Origin: Devosia equisanguinis
GTDB taxonomy: Bacteria > Pseudomonadota > Alphaproteobacteria > Rhizobiales > Devosiaceae
DNA: 64,000 nucleotides
NCBI RefSeq assembly: GCF_900631955.1
Contig: NZ_UZWD01000023.1
Coordinates: 1 to 64,000, forward strand
Direction: 5' to 3'
Part shown: in pieces, positions 23,666 through 33,900 of the stretch
Numbering within the stretch: the first letter of the stretch is position 1
How the letters are laid out: each line of letters opens with the position of its first letter
Program-made: the position numbers and the translations under genes
Notes under the pieces: generated by a model
Told to the model about the DNA's origin: nothing
The model's database searches: none
The model's input: the letters and a program-made list of their open reading frames with translations, nothing else

Positions 23666-24396
23666 TGCGCATGCTGGTGACGCGACCCGAGCCGGACACT
23701 CAGGCCACCATGGACCGGCTGGCGGCGCTCGATATCTCCGCAATAGGCGCGCCGGTAATGACCCGCCAGACGCTCGAGGCGCACTTCCCGCCGATCATCG
23801 GCTTTGCCGCCATGGCGCTGACCAGCACCAATGCGCTGCGCGCGCTTGAGGATATGGACCTCCTGCCGCAGCTTTTGGGCCTCAAGGTTTTTGCCGTAGG
23901 CGACCGCACCGCTCACGAGGCGCGCCTCGCCGGCTTTGGCGATGTCGTCAGCGCCGAAGGCACGCTCGATAGCCTCGTCACCACCATCGCCCTGGCACGG
24001 CTCGAAGGACCAGTGCTCTATCCCGCCGGCCGGCATTTGAGCGGCGACATGGCGCGGGCCCTGGCCCCCCACGGCCTCATGGTGGTTACCGTCCCTGTCT
24101 ATGAGATGGTGGCGGAGGAACGATTGCCTGAGGCGGCGCGAGAGGCGCTGGCTGGCGGCGAAATCGGCGGCGTGCTGGTCTATTCGCGGCGCACGGCAGA
24201 GATTTTCGCGGCATTGGCAGCGACCTGTCTCAGCGACGAACAGAAGCGGGCCCTGCCTATGCTGTGCCTTTCGGAAAATGTTGCGGCGCCGCTCCTGGCC
24301 AACCATTTCAGCCGCGTGTTGCTCTCGGACCATCCGAGCGAAGAGGCAATGATGGCGCTGGCTTTGGCTTTTGCCCGCGAGCAAACTGGGTCATGA
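23665..24396 (+). CDS. hemD: Uroporphyrinogen-III synthase
   Basis: A 243-residue protein of the poorly conserved HemD family; identification rests on size, the start MRMLVTRPEPDTQATMDRL, the mid-block VLYPAGRHLSGDMA and its position one base into the end of hemC. It closes hydroxymethylbilane to uroporphyrinogen III with inversion of ring D. Starts earlier in the frame are upstream of the natural hemC junction and are rejected. Confidence 0.92.
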   Translation: MRMLVTRPEPDTQATMDRLAALDISAIGAPVMTRQTLEAHFPPIIGFAAMALTSTNALRALEDMDLLPQLLGLKVFAVGDRTAHEARLAGFGDVVSAEGTLDSLVTTIALARLEGPVLYPAGRHLSGDMARALAPHGLMVVTVPVYEMVAEERLPEAAREALAGGEIGGVLVYSRRTAEIFAALAATCLSDEQKRALPMLCLSENVAAPLLANHFSRVLLSDHPSEEAMMALALAFAREQTGS

Positions 24397-24420
24397 TCGG
24401 ACGAACGAAGAGGCAGGCTT

Positions 24421-25707
24421 ATGGCTGACGACAAGAAGAACGACACGCCATCGACCGACCCCAAGCCGGCTGCCAAGTCGGCGGCGGTCAAGCCCCCGGT
24501 GCTGGAGGGCACGGCGCGGCCCGCCGATGCCAGCGCTCCAGGCAAGACGGATGACGCCAAGGCGGCCAAACCCACATCTTCCGCTGGTCCGCCCAAGCCG
24601 ACGGCATCTCCACCGCCCAAGCCTGAATTGAACAAGCCGATGCCACCCAAGACTGCACCGGCTCCCGCTGCTGCTGGCTCGCCCTGGCTCGCTGGCCTGG
24701 CTGGTGGCGTTATCGGCCTCGGCGCGGCCTATGGCCTTGCCTTTTTCGGGTTCTGGCCCAGCCAGCCGGTGCAGGCTCCGCCCACCGATCCCCGCATCGC
24801 CCAGGTCTTGACTGCTTTTCCCGAGGTGAGCACTGCCACCACCCAATTGCAGGCCGACGCAACCGCACTGTCAGACCGCCTGGCGGTGCTCGAGGCCGCG
24901 CAAACCGCCCAACCCGCAACCGAACCTGTCGCTGCTGACCAGACCGCCCTGGCTGAGGAACTCGCCGCACTGACCCAGCGTGTCGATACCATGGCCAATG
25001 CTGCGGCGCAGACAACCACTGCCGCCACCCCGGCACCGGGACCCGACGCCGCAACCAGCGCCACCCTCTCCCGGCTGGACGAGGCGGTTACGGCGCTGGA
25101 TGTGCAGGCGCAGACGCTTTCTGGCCGCCTGGACGAGGCCGACACGCGCATCGACCAATTCGACAAGGCTCTTGCCGAAAATCGTACCGCCGATACGGGC
25201 CTGGCGCGCATGCCGCTCATTCTCTCCGGCCTCGAAACCGCATTCGACGCCGGCCGCCCCTATGGCACCGAACTTTCGGCGCTGGCGCAGGCCCTGCCCG
25301 ACCAGAAAATTCCCGAGGCCCTGTTGGCAGCCTCCGCGACCGGCCTCAAACGCCCGGACGAAGTGGCGCGCGACTTTGCCGATATCCTGCCCGATATGTT
25401 GGCCGGTCGCCCCGCCTCAGCCGATGGGCAGTGGCAGGACAACGCTGCCGACTGGCTGCGTGGGATCGTCGCCCTTCGTCCGGCCGGCGAAGTGGAAGGG
25501 GACAGCCCAGACGCCATCGTTGCCCGTATCGAGGCCGCCATAGCCCGTCGCGACTTCGTCTCCGCGCAGCAAGAGCTCACAAGCCTGCCCGCTCCCATGC
25601 AGACCGCCGCCGGCGCGGTTGCCCATGACATTGCAGCGCTCGCCGCCGCCCAGAGCTTCCTTGCCCAGTTGCGGAGCACGGCCATGACCGGGGAGCGTGC
25701 GCAATGA
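24421..25707 (+). CDS. Mitofilin-like membrane protein (COG4223)
   Basis: A 428-residue protein: a Lys/Pro/Ala-rich disordered N-terminal 75 residues, one membrane helix (about 83-108, WLAGLAGGVIGLGAAYGLAFFGFW), a coiled-coil part (about 125-240) and a helical C-terminal domain. This is the layout of alphaproteobacterial mitofilin-like proteins, distant relatives of mitochondrial Mic60, which sit in the inner membrane and may shape it. The hemC-hemD-mitofilin-hemY order is conserved in alphaproteobacteria. It overlaps hemY by 4 bases (ATGA). Confidence 0.87.
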   Translation: MADDKKNDTPSTDPKPAAKSAAVKPPVLEGTARPADASAPGKTDDAKAAKPTSSAGPPKPTASPPPKPELNKPMPPKTAPAPAAAGSPWLAGLAGGVIGLGAAYGLAFFGFWPSQPVQAPPTDPRIAQVLTAFPEVSTATTQLQADATALSDRLAVLEAAQTAQPATEPVAADQTALAEELAALTQRVDTMANAAAQTTTAATPAPGPDAATSATLSRLDEAVTALDVQAQTLSGRLDEADTRIDQFDKALAENRTADTGLARMPLILSGLETAFDAGRPYGTELSALAQALPDQKIPEALLAASATGLKRPDEVARDFADILPDMLAGRPASADGQWQDNAADWLRGIVALRPAGEVEGDSPDAIVARIEAAIARRDFVSAQQELTSLPAPMQTAAGAVAHDIAALAAAQSFLAQLRSTAMTGERAQ

Positions 25708-27089
25708 TCAGACTGGCCTCCTGGATCATCGGCAGCTTGCTGGTTGCAGCGCTGGCCGCCTGGATCATCTCCCTGCCCGGCACGCTGACGCTCGAATTCG
25801 CCGGCTACCGCATGCAGCCGCGTCTCGGCACGGCTGTGGTTTTGCTGTTGATCGCCGCTGCATTGGTTATCGCCGTCTGGGCAATCATTCGCCGCCTGAT
25901 CGGCGCGCCCGGTGCCATGGCTCGCCGCCGCGCCGCCAAGCGCCGCGAACAGGGCGTCGAGGCACTGTCCGATGCGGTAGTGGCCCTGCAATCTGGCGAC
26001 CCCGCCCGTGCCCGCCTGATGGCCCGCGAGGCCCAGGCGCGAATGCCCGAGAACAGCGCCGCCAAGCTGCTCGAGGCCCGTGCCGACCTGGCGCTGGGCG
26101 ACATGCCCGCGGCCCGCGAACATTATCGCGCGCTCATCGCCAGCGAGAAAACCGCCATCGCCGCCCTGACCGGCCTTTACGACCAGGCGCGCGCCCAGAA
26201 CCGCCCGGAAGCCGCCCTGACCTTTGCGCGCAAGGCTCTGGCATTGGCCCCCGACAGCAGCTGGGCCGGTGAAGCCGTGTTTGAAGACCTGACGCAGCGC
26301 GGGCAATGGGCGGAAGCGGTGGCCATGGTCAATGCCGAGATTGTCTCGACCCGCGAGGCAAAGGCCAAGAAGCGGCGCAAGCAGGCGGTGATCGAAACCG
26401 CCCGCGCCCGCGAAAACGAGATCAGCCAACCCAATTCAGCGCTGGATCATGCGCTGACCGCACTGAAATTGCTGCCTGACTTCGTGCCGGCGGCACTGAT
26501 CGCAGCCCGCATCTATATCAGCCGCGGCGAGGGGCGACGCGCGCAAAGCCTGCTGCGCCGCATCTGGCGCGCTACCGGCCACCCGGACGTCGCCGCGCTC
26601 TATGCCCATTCACAAAGCGGCGCCTCGGCGGTCGAGCGCCTCAAGCGCCTGCGCGAATTGATTGAATTGCCCGCACCCCATCGCGCCGCCGCCATGGCGC
26701 TGGCTCGTGCCGCCATTGATGCCTATGACTGGCCATTGGCGCGTCAGGCGCTGGACCCCTTTGCCGGCGCCGATGCCACCCAGGGTGTCGCCACGCTCAT
26801 GGCCGAAATCGAGGAAGGCCAGAGCGGCGACCAGGGCAAGGCCCGCGAATGGCTGGCTCGCGCCGTGCGTGCCCCGCGCGATCCAGCCTGGACCGCCGAT
26901 GGCATTGTCAGCGACGAATGGGAGCCGCTTTCGCCTATCACCGGCAAACTGGACGCCTTCGAATGGAAAGTCCCGGTTTCCACCACGACGCGCCCAACGC
27001 CGCTGCCGCCCGCAGAGTCCGTCGGCCTGCCGCAATTGCCGCAAACCGAGCCTGCTTTGCCCCTTGCGCCCGCCGGAAACCCTCAGTAA
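25704..27089 (+). CDS. HemY-type membrane protein with tetratricopeptide-like repeats
   Basis: A 461-residue protein. Two hydrophobic helices (about 5-25 and 44-64) match the HemY N-terminal domain, then helical TPR-like repeats run through residues 90-390 (for example RARLMAREAQARMPENSAAKLLEARADLALGD). HemY is the inner-membrane protein named for its place in heme operons; its role in heme synthesis is unclear. The tail is Pro-rich. The gene overlaps the mitofilin-like gene. Confidence 0.88.
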   Translation: MIRLASWIIGSLLVAALAAWIISLPGTLTLEFAGYRMQPRLGTAVVLLLIAAALVIAVWAIIRRLIGAPGAMARRRAAKRREQGVEALSDAVVALQSGDPARARLMAREAQARMPENSAAKLLEARADLALGDMPAAREHYRALIASEKTAIAALTGLYDQARAQNRPEAALTFARKALALAPDSSWAGEAVFEDLTQRGQWAEAVAMVNAEIVSTREAKAKKRRKQAVIETARARENEISQPNSALDHALTALKLLPDFVPAALIAARIYISRGEGRRAQSLLRRIWRATGHPDVAALYAHSQSGASAVERLKRLRELIELPAPHRAAAMALARAAIDAYDWPLARQALDPFAGADATQGVATLMAEIEEGQSGDQGKAREWLARAVRAPRDPAWTADGIVSDEWEPLSPITGKLDAFEWKVPVSTTTRPTPLPPAESVGLPQLPQTEPALPLAPAGNPQ

Positions 27090-27124
27090 AAGACACCCAC
27101 TCCGGCGGGCCCACGCCCGCCTTA

Positions 27125-27200
27125 GCCGCTTTAGCTCAGTCGGTAGAGCACATCATTCGTAATGATGGGGTCAGGTGTTCGAATCACCTAAGCGGCACCA
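27125..27200 (+). tRNA. tRNA-Thr (anticodon CGT)
   Basis: A 76-nt cloverleaf: acceptor GCCGCTT pairing with AAGCGGC, D arm AGCTCAGTCGGTAGAGC, anticodon loop TTCGTAA, T arm GGTGTTCGAATCACC, and encoded CCA. Anticodon CGT decodes ACG. No integrase or repeat of its 3' end is near, so no element uses it here. Confidence 0.96.
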
Positions 27201-27275
27201 TTTCTCCCCGACAATATCGTTCTGAGCCGTGGTGACAGCGGCCGGCCAGAAGCTTGCCGCGCTGGCTGACGCGCC

Positions 27276-28031
27276 TCATCCCGCCTTGGACAGCAATTCC
27301 AGCCTTTGGGCCTGGCGTGCCGAAGGCGCGATGGCGCGGGTTTCCCCTTGAGCGGTTCCGAACAGCACCTCGCGCTCTTCGGGCAGCGACATGAAGAAGG
27401 GATAACGGTCGGCAACGCGGTCGCGAATAACCGGCACTTCGGCGGCATAGAGCTGCATCGGGAAAGTCAGATTGGCATAGCTGCGCTGATCGCCGAGCAC
27501 CGTAGCCCCGAACACCCGGCGATAGAACGCGGTGTGCTCTGGGCGCACCGCCGACATGCAATAGCGCACCGGGAAATATTCGCAGGCCATGGCAGCAAGA
27601 CGCAGGGTCAGATAGGGCAGCGCGGGATAGGCCAGGGACGCGTCGAAATCGGCGGTGAAGCGGCCTGGATCGATGAAATTGAGTCCCTTGTCGAGCAGGG
27701 GCTGCAATACATCGGGCCACACCGACATACAGGGCGACGTCGGTTGCTCGGCCGTAACCACGTGAAAGCGCAGGGAGCTGACCAGTTGGTCGTCGATATA
27801 GACGCCATAGCAATAGCAATTGGGCAGCTCGTCGAATTCGTCTCGGGTGACCTGCTGGGAATTGACCGGGATGAAGTCTTCTCGCCGATAGGCTTCGTAG
27901 CGCAGGCGATAGACCGGGTCGAGCTGCTCTGCCGCCGATACACGGCGGTAACGCACCGAATCGAGCATGTCGATCAAGGCAGTGGCGAATCGAGAATTGG
28001 CGCCCGAAGGCGTGTCATTGGCCGCGTTCAT
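27276..28031 (-). CDS. FeeM-like N-acyl amino acid synthase / GNAT-family acyltransferase
   Basis: A 251-residue protein resembling N-acyl amino acid synthases (FeeM) and the related autoinducer-synthase fold: LDPVYRLRYEAYRREDFIP at the start, FHVVTAEQPTSPCMSVWPD, and FYRRVFGATVLGDQRSY. Members transfer an acyl chain from an acyl carrier to an amino group; the product here is unknown. The ATG at 28031 follows a region free of ribosome-site ambiguity; an ATG 11 codons upstream is less likely. It has no neighbours for lipid or signal synthesis, so its role is open. Confidence 0.75.
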   Translation of the reverse strand: MNAANDTPSGANSRFATALIDMLDSVRYRRVSAAEQLDPVYRLRYEAYRREDFIPVNSQQVTRDEFDELPNCYCYGVYIDDQLVSSLRFHVVTAEQPTSPCMSVWPDVLQPLLDKGLNFIDPGRFTADFDASLAYPALPYLTLRLAAMACEYFPVRYCMSAVRPEHTAFYRRVFGATVLGDQRSYANLTFPMQLYAAEVPVIRDRVADRYPFFMSLPEEREVLFGTAQGETRAIAPSARQAQRLELLSKAG

Positions 28032-28156
28032 AGACCCAAAAGCCCCCTGGGTTATGGCAGCCAAGTTAACCTTTCATTGTCCATCTTGGCATGGTGAAAA
28101 ATCGCACACCACCAGTGCGATAGCGGCGAGTAAGGGGTTTTCCCAAGCGGGGCCAA

Positions 28157-28178
28157 ATGGTTAAGGCCGATTAACCAT
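28157..28178 (-). terminator. Hairpin at the end of the GGDEF-EAL gene
   Basis: ATGGTTAA at 28157-28164 pairs perfectly with TTAACCAT at 28171-28178 and contains the stop codon of the minus-strand gene. Possible terminator; no T-run. Confidence 0.45.
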
Positions 28179-30464
28179 GCTTGCGATTTTCTGCGGCCTG
28201 GTCTTTGCTGGCGCCGGAATTAAAGCGGGCGATCAATTCGGAAATATCGCGCGCCGGTAGCGGCCTGCTGAAGTGATAACCTTGGACCTGCTGAACCAGT
28301 GTATGGGCCACCATGGCTTCGAGCTGGGCTTCGGTTTCGACGCCTTCGGCAACCACGGTGAGATCGAGATCGCGCCCCAGTCGCGCGACGCTCGCCAAGA
28401 GGCGCAAGGCCCTCGGCTTGGTGGCGATATCGACCAGGAAGGAACGATCGATCTTGAGCTTGGTGAAGGGCAGCGCGTTGAGATAGCTGAGCGAGGAATA
28501 GCCGGTGCCGAAATCGTCGAGCGCAATGGCAATGCCCTTGTCGGCCAGCGTCTTCAGTGTCCGATTGGCCAGTTCGCGCTCTTCGATCACCGCTGTTTCC
28601 GTCACCTCGATTTCGAAGCGCGCCGCCGGCAAGGCGCTGTCAACAAGCGCAGCATCGATCAATTCAGGCAAATCGAGGCCGCGGAAATCGCGCGCCGAAA
28701 CATTGACCGCCACGCCGACCGCGCCCGGCCACTGGCTGCATTCGCGCGCTGCGTTCTTGACCACCCAGGCGGTGATATCGGAAATCAGGCCCATTTCCTC
28801 GGCCAGAGGAATAAAGGTTGCCGGCGGCACGGGCCCCAGTTCCGCATGGTTCCAGCGGGCCAGAGCCTCGCAACTCACCACCCTGCGGGTGTCGATGTCG
28901 AAAAGCGGCTGGAACGCCAGACTCAGTTCGCCATCAGCCACGGCATCACGCAAATCAGCCTTGAGGCGCTGGCGGTAGTGGTAGTCGATATCCATCTGGG
29001 CATGGAACAGCTGGCTCCTGCCACGCCCGCCGGACTTGGCGGCAAACAGGGCCAGATCGGCCTTGGTCATCAGCTCGTCGAGCTCATCGCTGCTGTCGGC
29101 ACTGGTGACCAGACCGACACTGACCTTGCTGGGCAGGTTGAGCCCATCGACGCTGAACGGGGCCTGGAAAGCATCGAGCACGCGGTCGGCGAGCAACTGA
29201 GCATTGCCCGAATAGGGGCTGAGCATGATGAATTCATCGCCGCCCAGCCGTGCCAGGATGGCACCCTCGGGCGCCGCCTTCTTCAGCCGGTCTGCCACCT
29301 GCTCGAGCAGCATATCGCCAACGATGTGGCCAAAACTGTCATTGACGTGCTTGAACTCGTCGAGGTCGATGATCATCAAGGCGCTCGACGTCCGGCAGCG
29401 GCCTGCTTTTGCAGGGCCTCCAGCGCCAGCTCGCCGAAATAGCTGCGATTGGGCAGCTCTGTCAGCGTATCGTGACGAGCGATGAAATTGATCCGTTCCT
29501 CGGCTGTGACGCGTTCGGTGATGTCTTCGAGCAGCAACACGCTTCTGGACCGGCGCGAGCTCAGCGTCACTTCGTAATGCGCGCCGCCATCGATCGAGAG
29601 CAGGCCCTTGCCTGAAGTGCGCTGCCCAATCATCTCCGAGAGCCGCGCAATCGAGCGCTCCGGCACTCGACCAGTAGCGTTGAGGGCGTCGAGAATAGCC
29701 GTATAGTGTTGGCCGATCGGCTTTTGTACATTGAACAGGGCCAGCGTCTTGAGCGCGCGCTCATTGACCAGCGTCACCATGCCGTTTTCATCCAGCATCA
29801 GCAGGCCATGCTGCAGGGTGGTGATGGCAATATCGAGTTCGGCGGCGAGACGGGATACTTCGGCCCGCCCATGCACGGCCGAAAGCAGGATGGCGCGCAC
29901 ATCGCCGGCCAGCTTGCGGAAATTGATCAGCAGCAGCACCAGCATGGCGGCGAGCAGCTGGTAGTAGAAGTCGCCGCGCAGGATCATGGCGATCCACAGC
30001 GGCACCGACAGGGACAGGATCTGCACCGTCAGCAGCCGATCCAGCCCGAAATTGCGGGCCACCAGACCCACCGTGGCGGCAATTGTCAGGGTAATGCTGG
30101 CCAGCTCGGCAAAGGGATCGCGCACGATCAGGATGGCGACGAGACACCAGATGCCATGCGCCACGGCGACCAGCGCGCCACCGACCAGCGCCCGCTGTTC
30201 CCAGCGTTCTGCGGCTTCTGCGTCCTCATTGCCGATCCCCGCATGCCAGAAGGCACGCATATTGGCAAAGCGGATAAAACCCACCAGCAGCAGCGCTGCA
30301 GCCATGACGAAGAGAATAGGAGCATTGGCCTTGAGGGCCGAAACCGCCGCTATACCGGCGCTGTTAAAGGCGCCAAACAGCAATGCCCACCGGTCGCCAT
30401 AGACCGAGCGGATGATGGACACATAGTCCAGCGCTGGCATCGATTTTCGGGCCGAGGTGAACAC
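28171..30464 (-). pseudogene. Membrane GGDEF-EAL protein split by a frameshift
   Basis: Read in the minus direction, 30464-29376 codes 362 residues: about six membrane helices (residues 25-190), a PAS-like segment (DIAITTLQHGLLMLDENG) and the first helix of a GGDEF domain (ARHDTLTELPNRSYFGELAL). It stops at TGA 29378-29376. The rest of the same domain continues at once in the next frame from 29379: MIIDLDEFKHVNDSFGH, LGGDEF, then an intact EAL domain (CEALARW, DDFGTGYSSL). The break lies between two secondary-structure elements, so a one-base change, not two genuine genes, is the simplest reading. If intact, the protein would make or degrade cyclic di-GMP. A sequencing error, a real mutation, or coupled expression of two halves are all possible. 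Confidence 0.85.
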
Positions 30465-30672
30465 GCCGCTTCCCCAATTACCGATCTATTGAGCGGTAAA
30501 GCCATTAATAGGCCCTTGCCGCGCCTACGTTCTGGCTCGGGACGGGACGGCTTCCGTTCATCAGGCTGAATCGAAGGTTAACGATTTTCAGTTGTGTTGG
30601 ACACAACACGGTGAGCTCTGCGTTGCAGCCGGATCGGACGATACCCGTTTCAAGGCATGGAGGAAATTACCA

Positions 30673-30963
30673 ATGGTAGAAAGACTGAGCGATGCGGCGC
30701 GGCAGGCCGCGATGTTCGACCTGACGCAGTGGCAACTCGAAGAGCCGGCCGAAGCCATTGTGCGGCGCTTCAAGTTCAAGGATTTTTCCGAGGCTTTTGC
30801 CTTCATGACGCGGGTGGCACTGCTGGCCGACGCAGCCGGTCACCATCCCGAATGGTCCAATGTCTACAACAATGTCACCATTCGCCTGACCACCCATGAT
30901 GCGCGCGGCTTGTCGGAAAAGGATATTGCACTGGCCCACCGTATCGACGCGCTGCTCGACTGA
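30673..30963 (+). CDS. phhB: 4a-hydroxytetrahydrobiopterin dehydratase (pterin-4a-carbinolamine dehydratase)
   Basis: A 96-residue enzyme that dehydrates the pterin carbinolamine formed by aromatic amino acid hydroxylases. The conserved [17 protein letters not shown] holds the paired His and the Trp of the active site. GGAGG lies 10 bases before the ATG at 30673; the longer frame from 30592 is not supported. It is alone and its stop codon touches the dnaE2 stop codon (TGATCA at 30961-30966). Confidence 0.93.
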   Translation: MVERLSDAARQAAMFDLTQWQLEEPAEAIVRRFKFKDFSEAFAFMTRVALLADAAGHHPEWSNVYNNVTIRLTTHDARGLSEKDIALAHRIDALLD

Positions 30964-33900
30964 TCAGTGGAAATTACGCCCCCCAGGCAGGGCAGCATAG
31001 GCGCGCCGCCGCGCCAGCTCGATTTCGCGCAAGGCTTCGCGATTGCGACTTTCGGGCTGGTCCGGCCCGGATTTGCCCTCATCGGCCCGCGCCAGCACCG
31101 CCTCGCCTATATCTGTGCCATGAGCGAGATCGAGCAGATGCGGGGTCAGGTCCGCCATATCTTCGGCCACGACATGGATCACGCCATGGGCCGATTGCAC
31201 CTTGCCGCGCACCGCCAGCATACGGCTCGACAGCAAGATCTTGCGCAGCCGATCGTCCTTGAACAGTTTTGGCCAGACCACGATATTGGCCACCCCGGTT
31301 TCGTCCTCTAGCGTCACGAAGATCACCCCACTCGCCGTACCGGGGCGCTGGCGCACCAGAACCAGCCCGGAAACCTCGACCACGATATCGGGTGGCACCT
31401 GCGCCAGATTTTCCGCCCGCGTCGTGCCGCGCGCCATCAGCATGGGCCGTAAGAATTCCACCGGATGACCCTTGAGCGAAAGCGAGAGGGTCGAATAGTC
31501 GTGGATCACCTCTTCGCCCGGCGCCATCAGCGGCAGCCCGGCGGGCGCCTCCGGCGCCGCGTCCACTGGCGGGCCGGCAGCGGCAAAGAGCGGAAGCGTT
31601 TCGGCGCCGTGGCTGCCCACCAGACCCTTGACCGCCCACAAAGCCTCGCGCCGATTGAGCCCCATCGAGGCAAAGCCATCGGCCCGCGCCAGCTTTTCGA
31701 GACTGGCAATAGGCACCCCGGTGCGCAACCACAGCTCGCGAATGGAAGTATAACCCGCACCACGCCGGGCGACGATGCGATTGATGTCGACCTCTGCCAG
31801 CCCCTCGACAAAGCGCAGGCCAAGCCGGATCGCCTTGTTCGAGAGGATATCGCCGGCCATTTCGGCATGTCGCGGCCAAATATGATCGGCTACCCGCCGC
31901 TTCGCATCAGCCTCCAGCACGCATTCGAGATCGGAGCGGTTCACATCCGCCTCCAGCACGGCAATCCCGTGCTCGCGCACATCGCGCACGATCTGGCTGG
32001 GCGCATAAAACCCCATGGGCTGCGAATTGAGCAGGGCGCAGGCAAACACATCGGGATAGTGGCATTTGAACCAGCACGAGGCATAGACGAGGAGCGCAAA
32101 GCTCGCGGCATGGCTCTCCGGAAAGCCATATTCGGCAAAGCCTTTGATTTGCGCAAAGCAGCGTTCGGCAAAATCGCGCTCATAGTGATTGCTGATCATG
32201 CCATTGATGAAGCGTTCCTGAAAAATGTCCATCTTTCCGGTCCGCCGCCAGGCAGCCATGGCACGCCGCAATTGGTCCGCCTCGCCCTGGGTAAAGCCCG
32301 CACCCTTGATAGCCATCTGCATGGCTTGTTCCTGAAACAGCGGAATACCGAGCGTTTCCTCCAGCACCTCGTCCAGGGCATCACCGGGCTTGGGTGCCCA
32401 ATATTCGGTACCGTCGCGCCGCTTGAGATAAGGATGAACCATTCCGCCCTGAATAGGTCCTGGTCGGACGATCGCAACCTCGATGACGAGGTCGTAAAAC
32501 TTTGAAGGCCGTAAGCGCGGCAGCATGGTCATCTGCGCGCGACTCTCAATCTGGAAGACACCCAGGGTGTCAGCGCGATGCGTCATGGCATAGACGCGCG
32601 ATTTTTCCATCGGCCCCTCGCCCGTCTCCTCGGCCAGAAGGTCTACAAGCTCGTAACGCTTGTCATAGTGGACATGAAGCAATTCGAATGCCCGACGCAG
32701 ACAAGACAGCATGCCCAGAGCGAGCACATCGACCTTCAGAATGTTCAAGGCGTCAATATCATCCTTGTTCCACTCGATGATTGATCGGCTATCCATGGCT
32801 GACTGACCAATGGGTACGAGGCTCTCGAGCGAATCGCGCGTGATGACGAAGCCGCCGACATGCTGGCTAAGATGCCGTGGAAAGCCGCGCAAAACCTTGA
32901 TGACCTCGAACATCTGCGCCATGACCGGGTCATCGGGATTGAGGCCAATCCCCCTGAGCTGGCCAAGATCGAGCTTACTGCCCCAGCCCCAGTGCAGTTG
33001 GGAAAATGCTGAGACCACGTCGTCGGAAACCCCGAACGCCTTGGCCGCCTCCCTGATGGCGCTTTTCGAGCGATAGGAGATGACATTGGCCGTCAACCCG
33101 GTGCGTCGCCCGCCATACTTCTGATAAATATACTGCATCACCTCTTCGCGCCGCTCGTGCTCGAAATCGACGTCGATATCGGGAGCTTCGTCGCGCTCGG
33201 TAGAAATGAAGCGGCCAAAAACCAGTGTGCGCTTGGTGGGGTCGACTTCTGTAATACCCAGACAGAAACAAACCGCCGAATTGGCTGCGGAACCGCGCCC
33301 CTGGCACATGATCTTACGCTCATAGCGCGCATAGGCGACGATATCGTGGACGGTCAGAAAGTAAGCGGCATAGCCCTTATAGGCGATGAGGCAAAGCTCG
33401 GTCCAAAGACTGCGGTTGATGGCATCGCTCACCCCTCCCGGGTATCGTTTTGCCGCCCCCTCCCAGGTCAGGCGCTCCAGCGTCTGCTGTGCGGTTTCCC
33501 CATTGCCGATGGTCTCTTCGGGATAGTTATATTTGAGATCGCTGAGACAAAAGCCGATGCGCCCAATGAAAACCTGCGTCTGGGCGATGGCATCTGCGTG
33601 TTCGGCGAAAAGTCGGGCCATTTCTTCAGGGAGCTTCAGGCACCGCTCGGCATTGGCGGCCAGATGAAAGCCGGCCTCTTCGAGCGTCAGATGCTCGCGG
33701 ATGCAGGTGACCACATCGAGCACGATACTGCGATCGGGCCGATGATAGCGCGCGTCATTGCTGGCGATCATGACAGCGCCATGCCGCTTGCCCAAAGCGG
33801 CGACGCGGTTGAGCCGGGCGCGGTCGCGGCCATCAAAGCGCGCCACCCCGGCCACCCAGACCCGGCCGGGCGCGGCGCGACTCAACTGGTCCAGGGTCTT

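Noticed and set aside
27125-27200. tRNA-Thr as a second integration site
   Set aside because: No integrase, no repeat of its 3' end and no composition change lie next to it.
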